A DNA stretch of 64,000 nucleotides from Meira nashicola. Taxonomy: Eukaryota; Basidiomycota; Exobasidiomycetes; Exobasidiales; Brachybasidiaceae. Location: positions 3,720,001 to 3,784,000 of the forward strand of contig BCJU01000002.1 of the NCBI GenBank assembly GCA_001600355.1, read 5' to 3'. The position numbers and the translations under genes were made by a program. A model generated the notes under the pieces. It saw only the letters and a program-made list of their open reading frames with translations. It had not been told where the DNA came from and did no database searches. The stretch's first letter is position 1; each line of letters opens with the position of its first letter. Positions 10,177 through 19,231 of the stretch are shown piece after piece.

Positions 10177-10871
10177 TCAAAGTTCATCCTTTACCTCATG
10201 AGCAGCCAAAGGTAGTTCACCGCTATCTTTGATCTTGACAGGCGAAACAGGTTTGTCGCCGTATCCTTTTGGAACTTTTTCGATGTATGTGACAATGTCC
10301 ATTCCTTCAATCACTCTACCGAAAACGACGTGTCGTCCATCTAACCAACTTGTCTTGACTGTGCAGATGAAGAATTGACTTCCGTTTGTATCCTTTCCTG
10401 CGTTAGCCATAGACAAGGTACCTGGTCCAGCATGTTTGAGTTGGAAGTTTTCGTCGGCAAATCTATCACCATAAATGCTCTTTCCACCACGTCCATCTCC
10501 GCTAGTAAAGTCACCGCCTTGGATCCTGTTTTGAGAGAGAAAGAGTATTAGAAAAATGCTATCAAATCGGATTTCTTTACTTTTCTGGTCACTCACATAA
10601 AACTTTCGATCACACGATGGAAAGCGCTATTCTTGTAACCGTAACCCTTTTCTCCTGTAGCTAAAGCTCTGAAATTTTCCACAGTCTTTGGGACTACTCC
10701 ACCATATAATCCCATTACAATTCTCCCAATATCTTTGCCTTCATGTTCGATATCAAAGTATACCTTTACAGTCACAGGTGTATCATCACTTGCACTTGTT
10801 ACTGATGCAAATGATGCAAAAGTTGCCAATGCAAGCACAAATAGTGTCGTTAAAGCTGCCACTGTTTTCAT
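10177..10871 (-). CDS. ER-type cyclophilin (peptidyl-prolyl cis-trans isomerase B) with KDEL tail
   Basis: Catalyses cis-trans isomerisation of prolyl bonds in secretory proteins. Exon 1 is 10597-10871 and exon 2 is 10177-10525 on the minus strand (GTGAGT donor, AACAG acceptor), giving 207 residues. The N-terminal ~27 residues form a signal peptide ([20 protein letters not shown]). The cyclophilin core shows [40 protein letters not shown] and [10 protein letters not shown], the active-site Arg/Phe/Gln/Trp signature. The protein ends VKDEL, an ER retrieval signal, so it should reside in the ER lumen. A GCGCAGCGC box lies 141 bp upstream. Confidence 0.95.
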
Positions 10872-11296
10872 TTTGAGAAAAGACAAAAAGGGATGTGGTG
10901 TGTGGTAAGAAACATGGATAATGCCAACCAAAAGTGTAAACGCCCCGCACCTCAATCTCAACAGAATTGACAGCGCTTCGGCAATTCTGTACTATTTTTA
11001 TCACTGTAGCCGCGCAGCGCACACCCTGTGCGTAGTGGGCGGCGCTCTATATGCAAGCCAGGCGTGCAATTGAGCGTGTTCAATCTGCAATTCTGCTTAA
11101 GTAATCTTTCGTTCCAGTAATTGTACACAAGTGGCTTTCAGCAAAAAGCTTGAAATTCTCATCAGAGAGACAAAATCTTCTGTAAAATCGATGTGGTGGT
11201 CTGTAATGATTTTCAATTTTTCAAACATCTGATATCTTTATCATTAAAAGTATAGTATCTATAATTGAAAGATAAATCTAGAGTTGAATCACGTTG
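10872..11296. other. Intergenic, cyclophilin promoter
   Basis: Spacer of 425 bp with GCGCAGCGC at 11012-11020 and further GC-rich sequence to about 11046. Confidence 0.6.
11012..11020. promoter_or_regulatory. GCGCAGCGC box
   Basis: 141 bp upstream of the cyclophilin gene. Confidence 0.5.
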
Positions 11297-13246
11297 TTAC
11301 TCCGAATAAATATGGTATTCTTCATCAAAGCTATTATTTCTCCTATCTGCTAATTCCTCTTCTAATTCCTTGTTGATGGTCTTTCTGACTTTCCGAACGA
11401 GGTAAATAGAAAGCCCTAAACAAAATGAGATACCGAAAATTATATAAATGGCTTTAAATGATCCAATAATATCTATTTCGTTGCCTTTATCCAGACCTTT
11501 TGTTTGCGAAAGACCTATTCCGCCATACGCAGCAAAGTCCTTGGTTGACGATCCTAATGCACAGTGAATCATAAGTTTAGGCAAAGATAGAGCTGTGCAA
11601 AATGCAAATGTTTTCAAAGTCAATTTTTGAGAGCTTGCCAAACTTGCATTTAATAAATTGTATGGATAGGGAGCTAATCGAATAAGAAAGAGTAGTCTTG
11701 GCCTTCTTTCAACCACTTGAATTAGTTTCGCAAACTGTTCATTTTGTTTGATTGTGCGATCTAGATGTATTCTAAAGTAGCTTCTACTGATCATGAAGAC
11801 CAATATTGCTCCAGAAAGAGCGGCAATGTATGCTATAGCGAATCCTTTTAACATACCAAACGTATAACCACACAAAACGATTGAAGTCGAATACAAAGGC
11901 AATGGAGGGATGGTTGTGATCAGAATGAACAAGCCAAACGCTAAAACCCCAATCGGACCTAGCTCTCGCAAGTAGAGAGAAATTTGCTCTAATTCTTGAA
12001 ATATTTCTTTGTGGAATAGAATCAAGATAAATGTGCTGCAAAGAGTAACAAATACCCACAACAAGAATGGTTTGTATTTCTCAAACCACAAAGGTTTCCA
12101 AATGCGTCTTCGTGTTTCTTCGTCCCGGAATGTCATATCGATCCAATGCATCTTTCTCCAGAAAATTGATGTTGTACGCCTGAATGCATCAGCAAAAGAA
12201 GTTTTATGGTAAAAAACTTGTTCTCTAAGAAATCTACCTAGATTCCGAAAGTTCTGTTCACTTTGACTACTTCCATCAATATTCGATAGACCAATATATC
12301 CTCTTTGCTTTAATTGCCTGTCAATCATCAAAAGACTACGCCTGAAATTCGATATAAAGACATAGAGGCTCAATGCCATTAATACGAAGGCCAGTAAGAT
12401 GCGGCCGTAATCTCGAAGGAAAATAAAAGAGGTAGCATCACTTGCATGCCAACTGCTGCCGTAAAAGTGACGGAAGAAGGAACCTTCTGATTCTGATGGA
12501 TCAATATTTTTGCCGTATAGATGTTTTGGTAATATCCGAATTTCATTAATGTCGCTTATTAGTCTTTCTTTGAATGACATGTACGATAAAGTGACGAACA
12601 TCGGCCCTGTACTGAACATGACAGTAGGATAGTGGGCAAGATAATTGAAATTTAAGTTATTCAAATTATGAATAAGATAATCCATAAAAGGATGTTTTTC
12701 GGTTGAAGCCATTATATCATTACTTACACCGACGGGGACTGTCTCGGGTAAGATTAGCTCATATTGAAGTAGGGAGTCAAGTTTGCGTAGACACCCTACA
12801 TCTAAATCCATATATATACCCCCATATTTATGTAAAACGAAATACCGGATAGCATCGGCTCGTTGAATGTTGAATGAATATGAATCAAAGGTAGGCAAAA
12901 ACCATTTATAGTTGTCCATGATAAATTGTCTGGAATCTACATCCGTCCAAAGCATATATTTGTAGTCTTGATGCATTTGTATGCAATTATTCCGTGATTG
13001 CTGCCATTGAGTTGGTATGTTGGCATCTTTCCAGGTCTGATGAATGATCCGGGGAATCTTTTCGAGTGCTGTTTTATTTGTTGATATGTTTAGATTCTCT
13101 TGTAGCTCTGTTTGTCGAATGTATGCTCGATCATCAATATGAAAATATGTTTGAGTAGCTCTCAGTAGTATAAAGATGAGTGGTATTATACTGAAAGAGA
13201 GAAAGACGTAAATGCGGACTCTAGAACGATCAATATTGTTATCCAT
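11297..13246 (-). CDS. Fusion of GT32 IPC-mannosyltransferase-like domain to TVP38/DedA-like membrane domain
   Basis: One uninterrupted 649-codon frame. Residues 1-30 contain a signal-anchor span. Residues about 60-280 are a glycosyltransferase family 32 domain like yeast Sur1/Csh1, the catalytic subunit that adds mannose to inositol phosphorylceramide in the Golgi: IPRIIHQTWKDANIP, RADAIRYFVLHKYGGIYMDL and a DxD motif at 147-149. A span follows at 282-300. Residues about 390-570 look like a SNARE-associated Golgi/TVP38 (DedA, VTT) domain: GPIGVLAFGLFILITTIPPL, YTFGMLKGFAIAY and FLIRLAPYPYNLLNASLA. A last span lies at 595-617. Both halves point to the Golgi, so a single protein could link sphingolipid mannosylation to a lipid-scramblase-like fold; that link is inference. 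Ends in TAA. Confidence 0.85.
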   Translation of the reverse strand: MDNNIDRSRVRIYVFLSFSIIPLIFILLRATQTYFHIDDRAYIRQTELQENLNISTNKTALEKIPRIIHQTWKDANIPTQWQQSRNNCIQMHQDYKYMLWTDVDSRQFIMDNYKWFLPTFDSYSFNIQRADAIRYFVLHKYGGIYMDLDVGCLRKLDSLLQYELILPETVPVGVSNDIMASTEKHPFMDYLIHNLNNLNFNYLAHYPTVMFSTGPMFVTLSYMSFKERLISDINEIRILPKHLYGKNIDPSESEGSFFRHFYGSSWHASDATSFIFLRDYGRILLAFVLMALSLYVFISNFRRSLLMIDRQLKQRGYIGLSNIDGSSQSEQNFRNLGRFLREQVFYHKTSFADAFRRTTSIFWRKMHWIDMTFRDEETRRRIWKPLWFEKYKPFLLWVFVTLCSTFILILFHKEIFQELEQISLYLRELGPIGVLAFGLFILITTIPPLPLYSTSIVLCGYTFGMLKGFAIAYIAALSGAILVFMISRSYFRIHLDRTIKQNEQFAKLIQVVERRPRLLFLIRLAPYPYNLLNASLASSQKLTLKTFAFCTALSLPKLMIHCALGSSTKDFAAYGGIGLSQTKGLDKGNEIDIIGSFKAIYIIFGISFCLGLSIYLVRKVRKTINKELEEELADRRNNSFDEEYHIYSE

Positions 13247-14236
13247 CGTGACATGAAAGTACTCGGCAAAGGTATATTTATCTTATTATAGTCGTTATAT
13301 AATATAGAATTCTTCCGTTTCTTAGCCCTTATAATAGGAAACATTGGCTTACGATCATCTCCCCGAAAGTTATATTCTTTTTGGTTTCGTGAGGTCATCT
13401 TTGAGCACCGATTAGTGTAAAACAAATGGAAACTTTTGATCTCAGGAATAAATAGGATGAAATTCTGTTACATTTTTCGTCAGGAGTCGAGTGCCAAGAT
13501 TAGAAAAGAATAAAAGTACATTCCTTAAATTCATATACCTCATGCTTTAAACCTCGGCTATATGAAGAGGTGCCTTCGTTACTTTTCGGGCAATTCTGCT
13601 CCTACTCGTAAATAGTGGGCGTAGTGCAGCGCAAGTAAGTCCCCGCGGAACATAATTCGGGTTTTGAAAGTATTAGCGCTGCGCTAAAAATACCCTATCA
13701 AAGGTTGTTCTGTTCTATAGTGAGGTGTGTGTTATCTTGTTCCTTCGTTTTTTTTATAAGCAGTATCACTTTAGCTTTAAATTAAACCCGCGGGGAGTTA
13801 ATAAAGCGTGGTGCTGTATCGAGTTCACTAGAATCGAGCAACGGTGTGTATTATATTTTTTCGGAAACTTCTGAAGCGAAATTCGAATAGTAAGGATCGA
13901 AAAGGCATCTTTTTTTAATAAATCTGTTTAAGAGGTCTAATGTCGAATTAAATTGTGTAAACTTCAATTATCCTTAAATTTTACGTATCAATGATGATGA
14001 TAATCTACTTATAGAGTATAACAATCGAGATCAAATATTTAATTGGCGTGTGATTAATAAAACGATTAATTACGTTTGTAGGACTGCCTTTGCTATATCA
14101 TGAATGACTCGTTGTTTAAATACATTCATTATTCTAGTATACAAATTTAGTTGTACATAATAAAGCGCTTTTTGTATAGGCCCAACGAGCGCCTGGCTTT
14201 TATGTGGGATCAGAATATCGAGCTCAAGCCATTCTT
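13247..14236. other. Intergenic, about 1 kb
   Basis: AT-rich spacer upstream of the GT32-TVP38 gene and downstream of the next factor. It contains GCGCTGCGC at 13676-13684. No coding sequence recognised. Confidence 0.6.
13676..13684. promoter_or_regulatory. GCGCTGCGC box
   Basis: 430 bp upstream of the GT32-TVP38 gene. Confidence 0.4.
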
Positions 14237-16846
14237 CTACAAATGTGTAGGGCCTTTTACCATTTCTTGTTCCAGCACAGCCATCATATCAAAGCAGAAA
14301 TCGCCGTGATTAGGAAAAAGAGTGTCTAAAGACCATATGGTTGGATCATTTGTTTGCCAAAGTGATTGATCAATGTTACTTTGAAAGCTTTGAGACTTTA
14401 TAGTATCATCGGCTGACAGATAATCATACCTCACTGCTTCTGGGAAATCGTTGGAAGCAGGAGTATCACTGCCAAAAATGTTTTCTTCTATTTGTCGGCT
14501 TTTTCCTTTCTTCTTTTCAGGTTGCGGTATCATTGTTGTCAAATCAGAGCTGGTATACATGATTGGATCCTTGAAAGCTGCCGATTCCGCTCTCGTACTT
14601 GCTTCTTCCAACGAGATTTGATTGTAATTACGCTTTTTCCCCAATCTTTGATCATCGCTTTGCTTCGAGTCATGCAATTGTACTGCTCTCCTCCTTCTTG
14701 CACTGTTGAGAAAGGCCTCTAGACCAGGCAAAAGATCACTCAACTTTTTCAAGTTACCACCACGAGCATGCATATACCGTACACATTGATCCATCTTTAC
14801 CAGTAGATCATCTATATCCGCTAAATCATACGTATAAATAAATGAAGAATCCGTCTCTTGATCATGTGATTGTTTTTTATGATTCCATCGATTCAATTCG
14901 TGAATAATGACTAATTGAAAAGTAAGAGCGGCATGTACGAGATGATGAAAAAGAAATGCAAAAGATTTGAGTAATGCATTCACTTTTTCCAACGAAATAC
15001 GTGCTTCTAAAATTCCAAAAGCTGCTTCCAAACAAGATTTCGTAGATCTTCGATAAGCACTGTTTTGTAATCCTCGACCAAAATGTAGTCTATGCGCATG
15101 TAATAAACACCAATAAGCCTGATCTTTTAGCATTGAACGTTGAATGCAATAATAACGATCTTCAGAATCAATCGTATTGCTTGCAGAGCCTATACAGATG
15201 TATTTAGGCAGCCTATTCTTTAGCTCGTGAAATCGATCGTCTAAATTCAAAAGATCTGGATATTCTAATGGGATTCCCGTTTGATTTTCTAAGCAAAATT
15301 TTTCCTTGAAAAGACGAGCGAAAGCTAAACGAAAAGACAAAAGGGTATTTTGTTTTGGGATTGATGATATAGGATTTGATTGTAGCAATAAATGAGCTGC
15401 ATGAGGCGAGAGAAGATCTTCATCGTTTATTGCAGCAGGAGGCGCTGTAAAATTGGAATCTTCATGAACGATATTATATTGATTTAAATGGTTCCCCAGA
15501 AAGCTATCGACCGTAACAAGATTCGTCCAAAGTTTTCTGCCTAATTCCTTTTGCGCTAAACCATCAACAAAATTCGTCATCCACAAACCAAAATGCGTTG
15601 TTATATTTGATACCTCTTTATCAGTGTCTGTGCCATTTGTTTCGCCTTTCTTATCTTGTGAGATTATCTCTCTAGCGTCATCATATCCATTTCCCATTCG
15701 ATTTAGACCAAGATTTATAGCTAGGAAAATAGCTTGATTAGTATGCTGATGAAACCGAATATAGCCACTGGTAAAATAAGAGGTAATTTCCCTTTGAGGG
15801 TCATTTATTCTAGAAGAAACAAAGTCGTGTAAGATCAAATACTGTATTGTCCATAATGTAGGTAAAGACGAAAATTGCGAAAGTTGAAAATGAAATTCTG
15901 CTGCTTTCGTCAATAATTCGCAAGCTTCTACAACTTTGCTATTCGTAGTTCCTTCGGGAAAGCAACCTATAGACACTAATTTCTCCAAAGGACTCATTCG
16001 AATACTTTGTTCTACAATAGAGAACAAGAGAGCAATCATGCTTTGATTTGCAATCGTGCGTATTGCAAAGTGTTTCGAATCAAATTTTTCTTTCGTAAAA
16101 AATGCTGGCTTTGGCAAAACATCTTCAAACATCTCCATCTTGTGTGTAAACTTTGTTCCTGTTATGATTCCTAGCTTGTCAACATTTTCCCAAAATTCTT
16201 GCATTTGCTTATCCCATAAAGTTGCATTGAATATACTTAAAACTGGTTCAACCTCTTCCATATATAAATTTGTAAGTCGTTTTATGACTGTTCGATTTGG
16301 TAAGCGTTTTAAAGAAATGTCTAAGACCAATAAATCGACACTCAATTCTTCTTGAGATTGGACTGGATAATACGGATTCCATTCTTTTGGGCGACCACTA
16401 AAAGCATTTACCTGTATCTTGCTAGCGACAGGATTTTGAACAAGACTTATATCGTAATGTAAAAGTCTTTTTACGTCTCTTAGTTCTCTTGCAGGTGGGC
16501 TTTCGGATATTCGCGAGCGTGATGAGTCTTCGTGTGCTTCTTTGGCTTTTGTATTATGATTTTGATCAGTTTGAAAGGTTCGATTACTTTCTGATTTGGT
16601 TTCAGATATTGTCCGATTACTTCTCATTCCATTTTGATGACCACGATTTGCATCTTCTAGAAATGAATCTTTTGTAATTGTAGATGATGTGGAATTCACA
16701 AAGTCACGTTCATCACCCCAACGACATTGATGTTGGATTCCACGTAAGATACAGCTATTACAGCGCGGCACTTTACGATCACATTTGATTTTGCGAAGTC
16801 GACATTCAGTACAAGATGGCGGTTGTCGTTCTCTCTTTTCCCTCAT
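14237..16846 (-). CDS. Zn2Cys6 transcription factor with fungal middle-homology region
   Basis: A single-exon protein of 869 residues from ATG 16844-16846; an in-frame GTG lies further upstream and is not taken as start. The N-terminus carries a canonical zinc cluster (CTECRLRKIKCDRKVPRCNS then C at +6), followed by a Ser/Thr/Asn-rich linker. A long helical middle region, about residues 180-690, is of the fungal-specific transcription factor type (AVEPVLSIFNATLWDKQ and HLLLQSNPISSIPKQ-like segments). The acidic C-terminus could activate. Target genes are unknown; it may act on the divergent secreted-protein gene at 17326. Ends in TAG. Confidence 0.88.
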   Translation of the reverse strand: MREKRERQPPSCTECRLRKIKCDRKVPRCNSCILRGIQHQCRWGDERDFVNSTSSTITKDSFLEDANRGHQNGMRSNRTISETKSESNRTFQTDQNHNTKAKEAHEDSSRSRISESPPARELRDVKRLLHYDISLVQNPVASKIQVNAFSGRPKEWNPYYPVQSQEELSVDLLVLDISLKRLPNRTVIKRLTNLYMEEVEPVLSIFNATLWDKQMQEFWENVDKLGIITGTKFTHKMEMFEDVLPKPAFFTKEKFDSKHFAIRTIANQSMIALLFSIVEQSIRMSPLEKLVSIGCFPEGTTNSKVVEACELLTKAAEFHFQLSQFSSLPTLWTIQYLILHDFVSSRINDPQREITSYFTSGYIRFHQHTNQAIFLAINLGLNRMGNGYDDAREIISQDKKGETNGTDTDKEVSNITTHFGLWMTNFVDGLAQKELGRKLWTNLVTVDSFLGNHLNQYNIVHEDSNFTAPPAAINDEDLLSPHAAHLLLQSNPISSIPKQNTLLSFRLAFARLFKEKFCLENQTGIPLEYPDLLNLDDRFHELKNRLPKYICIGSASNTIDSEDRYYCIQRSMLKDQAYWCLLHAHRLHFGRGLQNSAYRRSTKSCLEAAFGILEARISLEKVNALLKSFAFLFHHLVHAALTFQLVIIHELNRWNHKKQSHDQETDSSFIYTYDLADIDDLLVKMDQCVRYMHARGGNLKKLSDLLPGLEAFLNSARRRRAVQLHDSKQSDDQRLGKKRNYNQISLEEASTRAESAAFKDPIMYTSSDLTTMIPQPEKKKGKSRQIEENIFGSDTPASNDFPEAVRYDYLSADDTIKSQSFQSNIDQSLWQTNDPTIWSLDTLFPNHGDFCFDMMAVLEQEMVKGPTHL

Positions 16847-17325
16847 CGTATAGCCTGAACTATATTCCACGATAAATCATAGATAGAGAAGATTAACTTT
16901 TTAAATTTATAGATGTGCTGAGCGATTATGTGACAGGTCTAAATGTAAGATTTTAGCTTTCTGACTATTACAGCCTTTTTCGTTCGTAGCCCGTGGAGTA
17001 CGGATTTATAGGTATCCCTTAAGTCCGCTAGTGCCCTGCGTAGCCTGGCTCAGTACACTCTGCGCCCCTACGTAATACCTTCCCGCCTTTTTTTTTGTGG
17101 CTTCTACTCCGCATACCTTCTCGATCGGTATTTAGTCAAATGAAGCCTACCATTCTTTTTCAGATGAATCGAAATGTTGAAATTAGGAAGGGTACGACGC
17201 AGAACCAAAAGACGGGATCATCTATGAAATTCCTGTAAAGTTCTAAAAATCTATACTTATATATAAAAAGCTTCTCAGTTTATTCTTAAATCCCCATTCT
17301 CCTAATAAAGATATACTTTTTGAAG
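16847..17325. other. Divergent promoter region
   Basis: Spacer of 479 bp between the Zn2Cys6 gene and the secreted-protein gene. A TATA box is at 17258-17267. No GCGCAGCGC box here. Confidence 0.6.
17258..17267 (+). promoter_or_regulatory. TATA box
   Basis: TATATATAAA about 60 bp upstream of ATG 17326, a position consistent with a core promoter for the secreted-protein gene. Confidence 0.5.
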
Positions 17326-18414
17326 ATGCAATTTACACTCGTCCTCCTCTTTTTTGCTGTTTTTCAAATCACAAAAGCATCTCAATGTAGTCAACCGCTA
17401 AACGAGAATTGTTATTATGGTTCTTTTTGTCAAGCCAAAGCGTGCGCAAATTCTTCTTCACTAAAGTCAAGAAATATTCCTGCCCCAGTTTGTGCAATTT
17501 TTAATGACATTACAAAAGCCGTAGCAAAAGCAAATTCAGAAGAAGGCAATTATGTTTCACAGTATTGCAGCTCTTTTAATCGGGTAACAACTACATCTAC
17601 CCCGGTTCAATTAGTAACTGCTACAATACCAACAACAACAATAATTCCAATCACAAACGTTAACACCCATACTTTATCAACTACTGTGACAACAACAAAG
17701 ACTGACTTTACTACAAATACACTTACATCTACAGTATATACAGAAGCAACAGAAACAATTACAGAAACCGAACCTGCAACAACAATTACCACATTTACAA
17801 TCATTTCTCCGTCAAACTCAAAAAGAGGTTTAGTAGTACCTCTTGCTAAGCCAGATAGTTTGAAAAAGGTAGCGTCAGGATTGATTGGTCAAGTTTGCTC
17901 TTGTTTGGTTTCACAACCTTCTACTTTAGTCGTCATTGCACCAACAAGAACTACAACAGTTGCAACCACAACCTCAGTATTGAAGTCAACAATGCAATTC
18001 AGTACAGACGCGACGATAACAGAGATAAGTTCAACAACTACCACCGAATTTGAAACGATTCTTACCACTACTCCTTCTACGACTACTCAAATTGCGACCG
18101 GGACTACAACTGTTGCAAATCCTGATAATGGCATCCAATATTGTCCAGGTATTGTAGGCTGTAGTGGCAGTACTGTTTCTTTATCTGGATCTCAAGGCCT
18201 CACTTTTAGCCAATGTCGCGATTTTTGTGCAAACACAAACGGATGCGTTAGTTTCCAATATGAATACAATCACGCAGTAGTACATGATGATCCCGAAGGT
18301 ATTTGTATCACATTCAACGTTCCTTCTTCTCAAGTTTATAGCGCAGAAAGAAGAGGTTATTCGTACTGCAGTGCATATGCTTTATTCGATTTGCAAGATT
18401 GTCCGACATCATGA
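17326..18414 (+). CDS. Secreted Thr-rich, Cys-containing surface protein
   Basis: 362 residues from ATG 17326 (an in-frame TTG lies 6 bp upstream). A signal peptide is evident (MQFTLVLLFFAVFQITKAS). Residues about 20-90 form a first Cys-containing module. A long Thr/Ser/Ile/Val-rich stretch follows, typical of O-mannosylated wall proteins. A KR dipeptide in the centre (NSKRGLVV) could be a Kex2-type site. The C-terminal ~90 residues form a second Cys-rich module (IQYCPGIVGC, FSQCRDFCANTNGCVSFQYE) that resembles PAN/apple-like folds in Cys spacing; this is a tentative reading. No GPI signal is seen. Likely role at the cell surface or in the secretome. Confidence 0.75.
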   Translation: MQFTLVLLFFAVFQITKASQCSQPLNENCYYGSFCQAKACANSSSLKSRNIPAPVCAIFNDITKAVAKANSEEGNYVSQYCSSFNRVTTTSTPVQLVTATIPTTTIIPITNVNTHTLSTTVTTTKTDFTTNTLTSTVYTEATETITETEPATTITTFTIISPSNSKRGLVVPLAKPDSLKKVASGLIGQVCSCLVSQPSTLVVIAPTRTTTVATTTSVLKSTMQFSTDATITEISSTTTTEFETILTTTPSTTTQIATGTTTVANPDNGIQYCPGIVGCSGSTVSLSGSQGLTFSQCRDFCANTNGCVSFQYEYNHAVVHDDPEGICITFNVPSSQVYSAERRGYSYCSAYALFDLQDCPTS

Positions 18415-18458
18415 GGCTATGTCATATAAATGATATTCTAATCATTGATTTTATACAA

Positions 18459-18803
18459 TTACATCTCGTAGACACAACAAGGTCCACGACACCAACTTTT
18501 GCGTCTAGGAGTCCAAACAGGGACTTTGCAAATCATTCGTAGATTACTTTCAAAAGGAGTTTCCTTTGAAAATGTTTGGGATAAAATATTTGCGTTATAG
18601 ATATGGAGTATATTGATGAGAATCAAACCTACAGCAATAGCGAGTAATAATGCAATCGTTATATGTTTAAGATTATCTCTCCATCTTGGTCGTCGTATCA
18701 AAGTCGTAAATACGATTAAAGATAGAGTTGATGATATCCCCAATCCGTTCCAAAGCTTTTCTTTTGCTAGAAGTCGCAAGATATTTTCTTGTTCTTCTGT
18801 CAT
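18459..18803 (-). CDS. Small two-span membrane protein, function unknown
   Basis: 114 residues from ATG 18801-18803, ending in TAA, convergent with the secreted-protein gene 44 bp away. There are two hydrophobic spans (GISSTLSLIVFTTLI and ITIALLLAIAVGLILINIL) separated by a basic loop (RRPRWRDN). The C-terminus contains three Cys (WCRGPCCVYEM after a preceding ICK). I do not recognise a family. The frame is well formed, the codon use is like that of neighbours, and an ATG is present; function cannot be inferred. Confidence 0.5.
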   Translation of the reverse strand: MTEEQENILRLLAKEKLWNGLGISSTLSLIVFTTLIRRPRWRDNLKHITIALLLAIAVGLILINILHIYNANILSQTFSKETPFESNLRMICKVPVWTPRRKSWCRGPCCVYEM

Positions 18804-19231
18804 TTCGAAATACAAGGTCAACTATTCTCCTTGTTAATTATGGTAGGATCGTATCAGCCTTGCTTTGAACTTGTGTGCATTTTCTACCCTTCATGCTTCG
18901 TTGTCTGCATGCTTGGAACAATAGAACCACGCGTTTAGACGGTCGTGTTTTATTTAGCATTCTAGGCTAATCAAGTGCATGAAAATCTCTCGGCTACTCG
19001 GCTAATAGCTCGTATAGCCTTTGCCTATTAAAATTTTTGGAATCGGGAAAAATGACATTTTTTACATTCTGACAATATGCACAATCACAAAAAGCATCAT
19101 AGTGCTCAAACTACATTTAGACTTCACCCATTTTTCCGCTCAATCTTAAAGGCCTTCACATACCTAGTAATATATTTGGAGAAAGAATTAAATTTCGAGA
19201 AAAGGGACAGATGTGAATAAAATGAAAATAT
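18804..19231. other. Intergenic spacer
   Basis: Spacer of 428 bp; nothing recognised. Confidence 0.5.

Noticed and set aside
17607..17804. Val-rich minus-strand frame
   Set aside because: Exact antisense shadow of the Thr-rich repeat region of the secreted protein.
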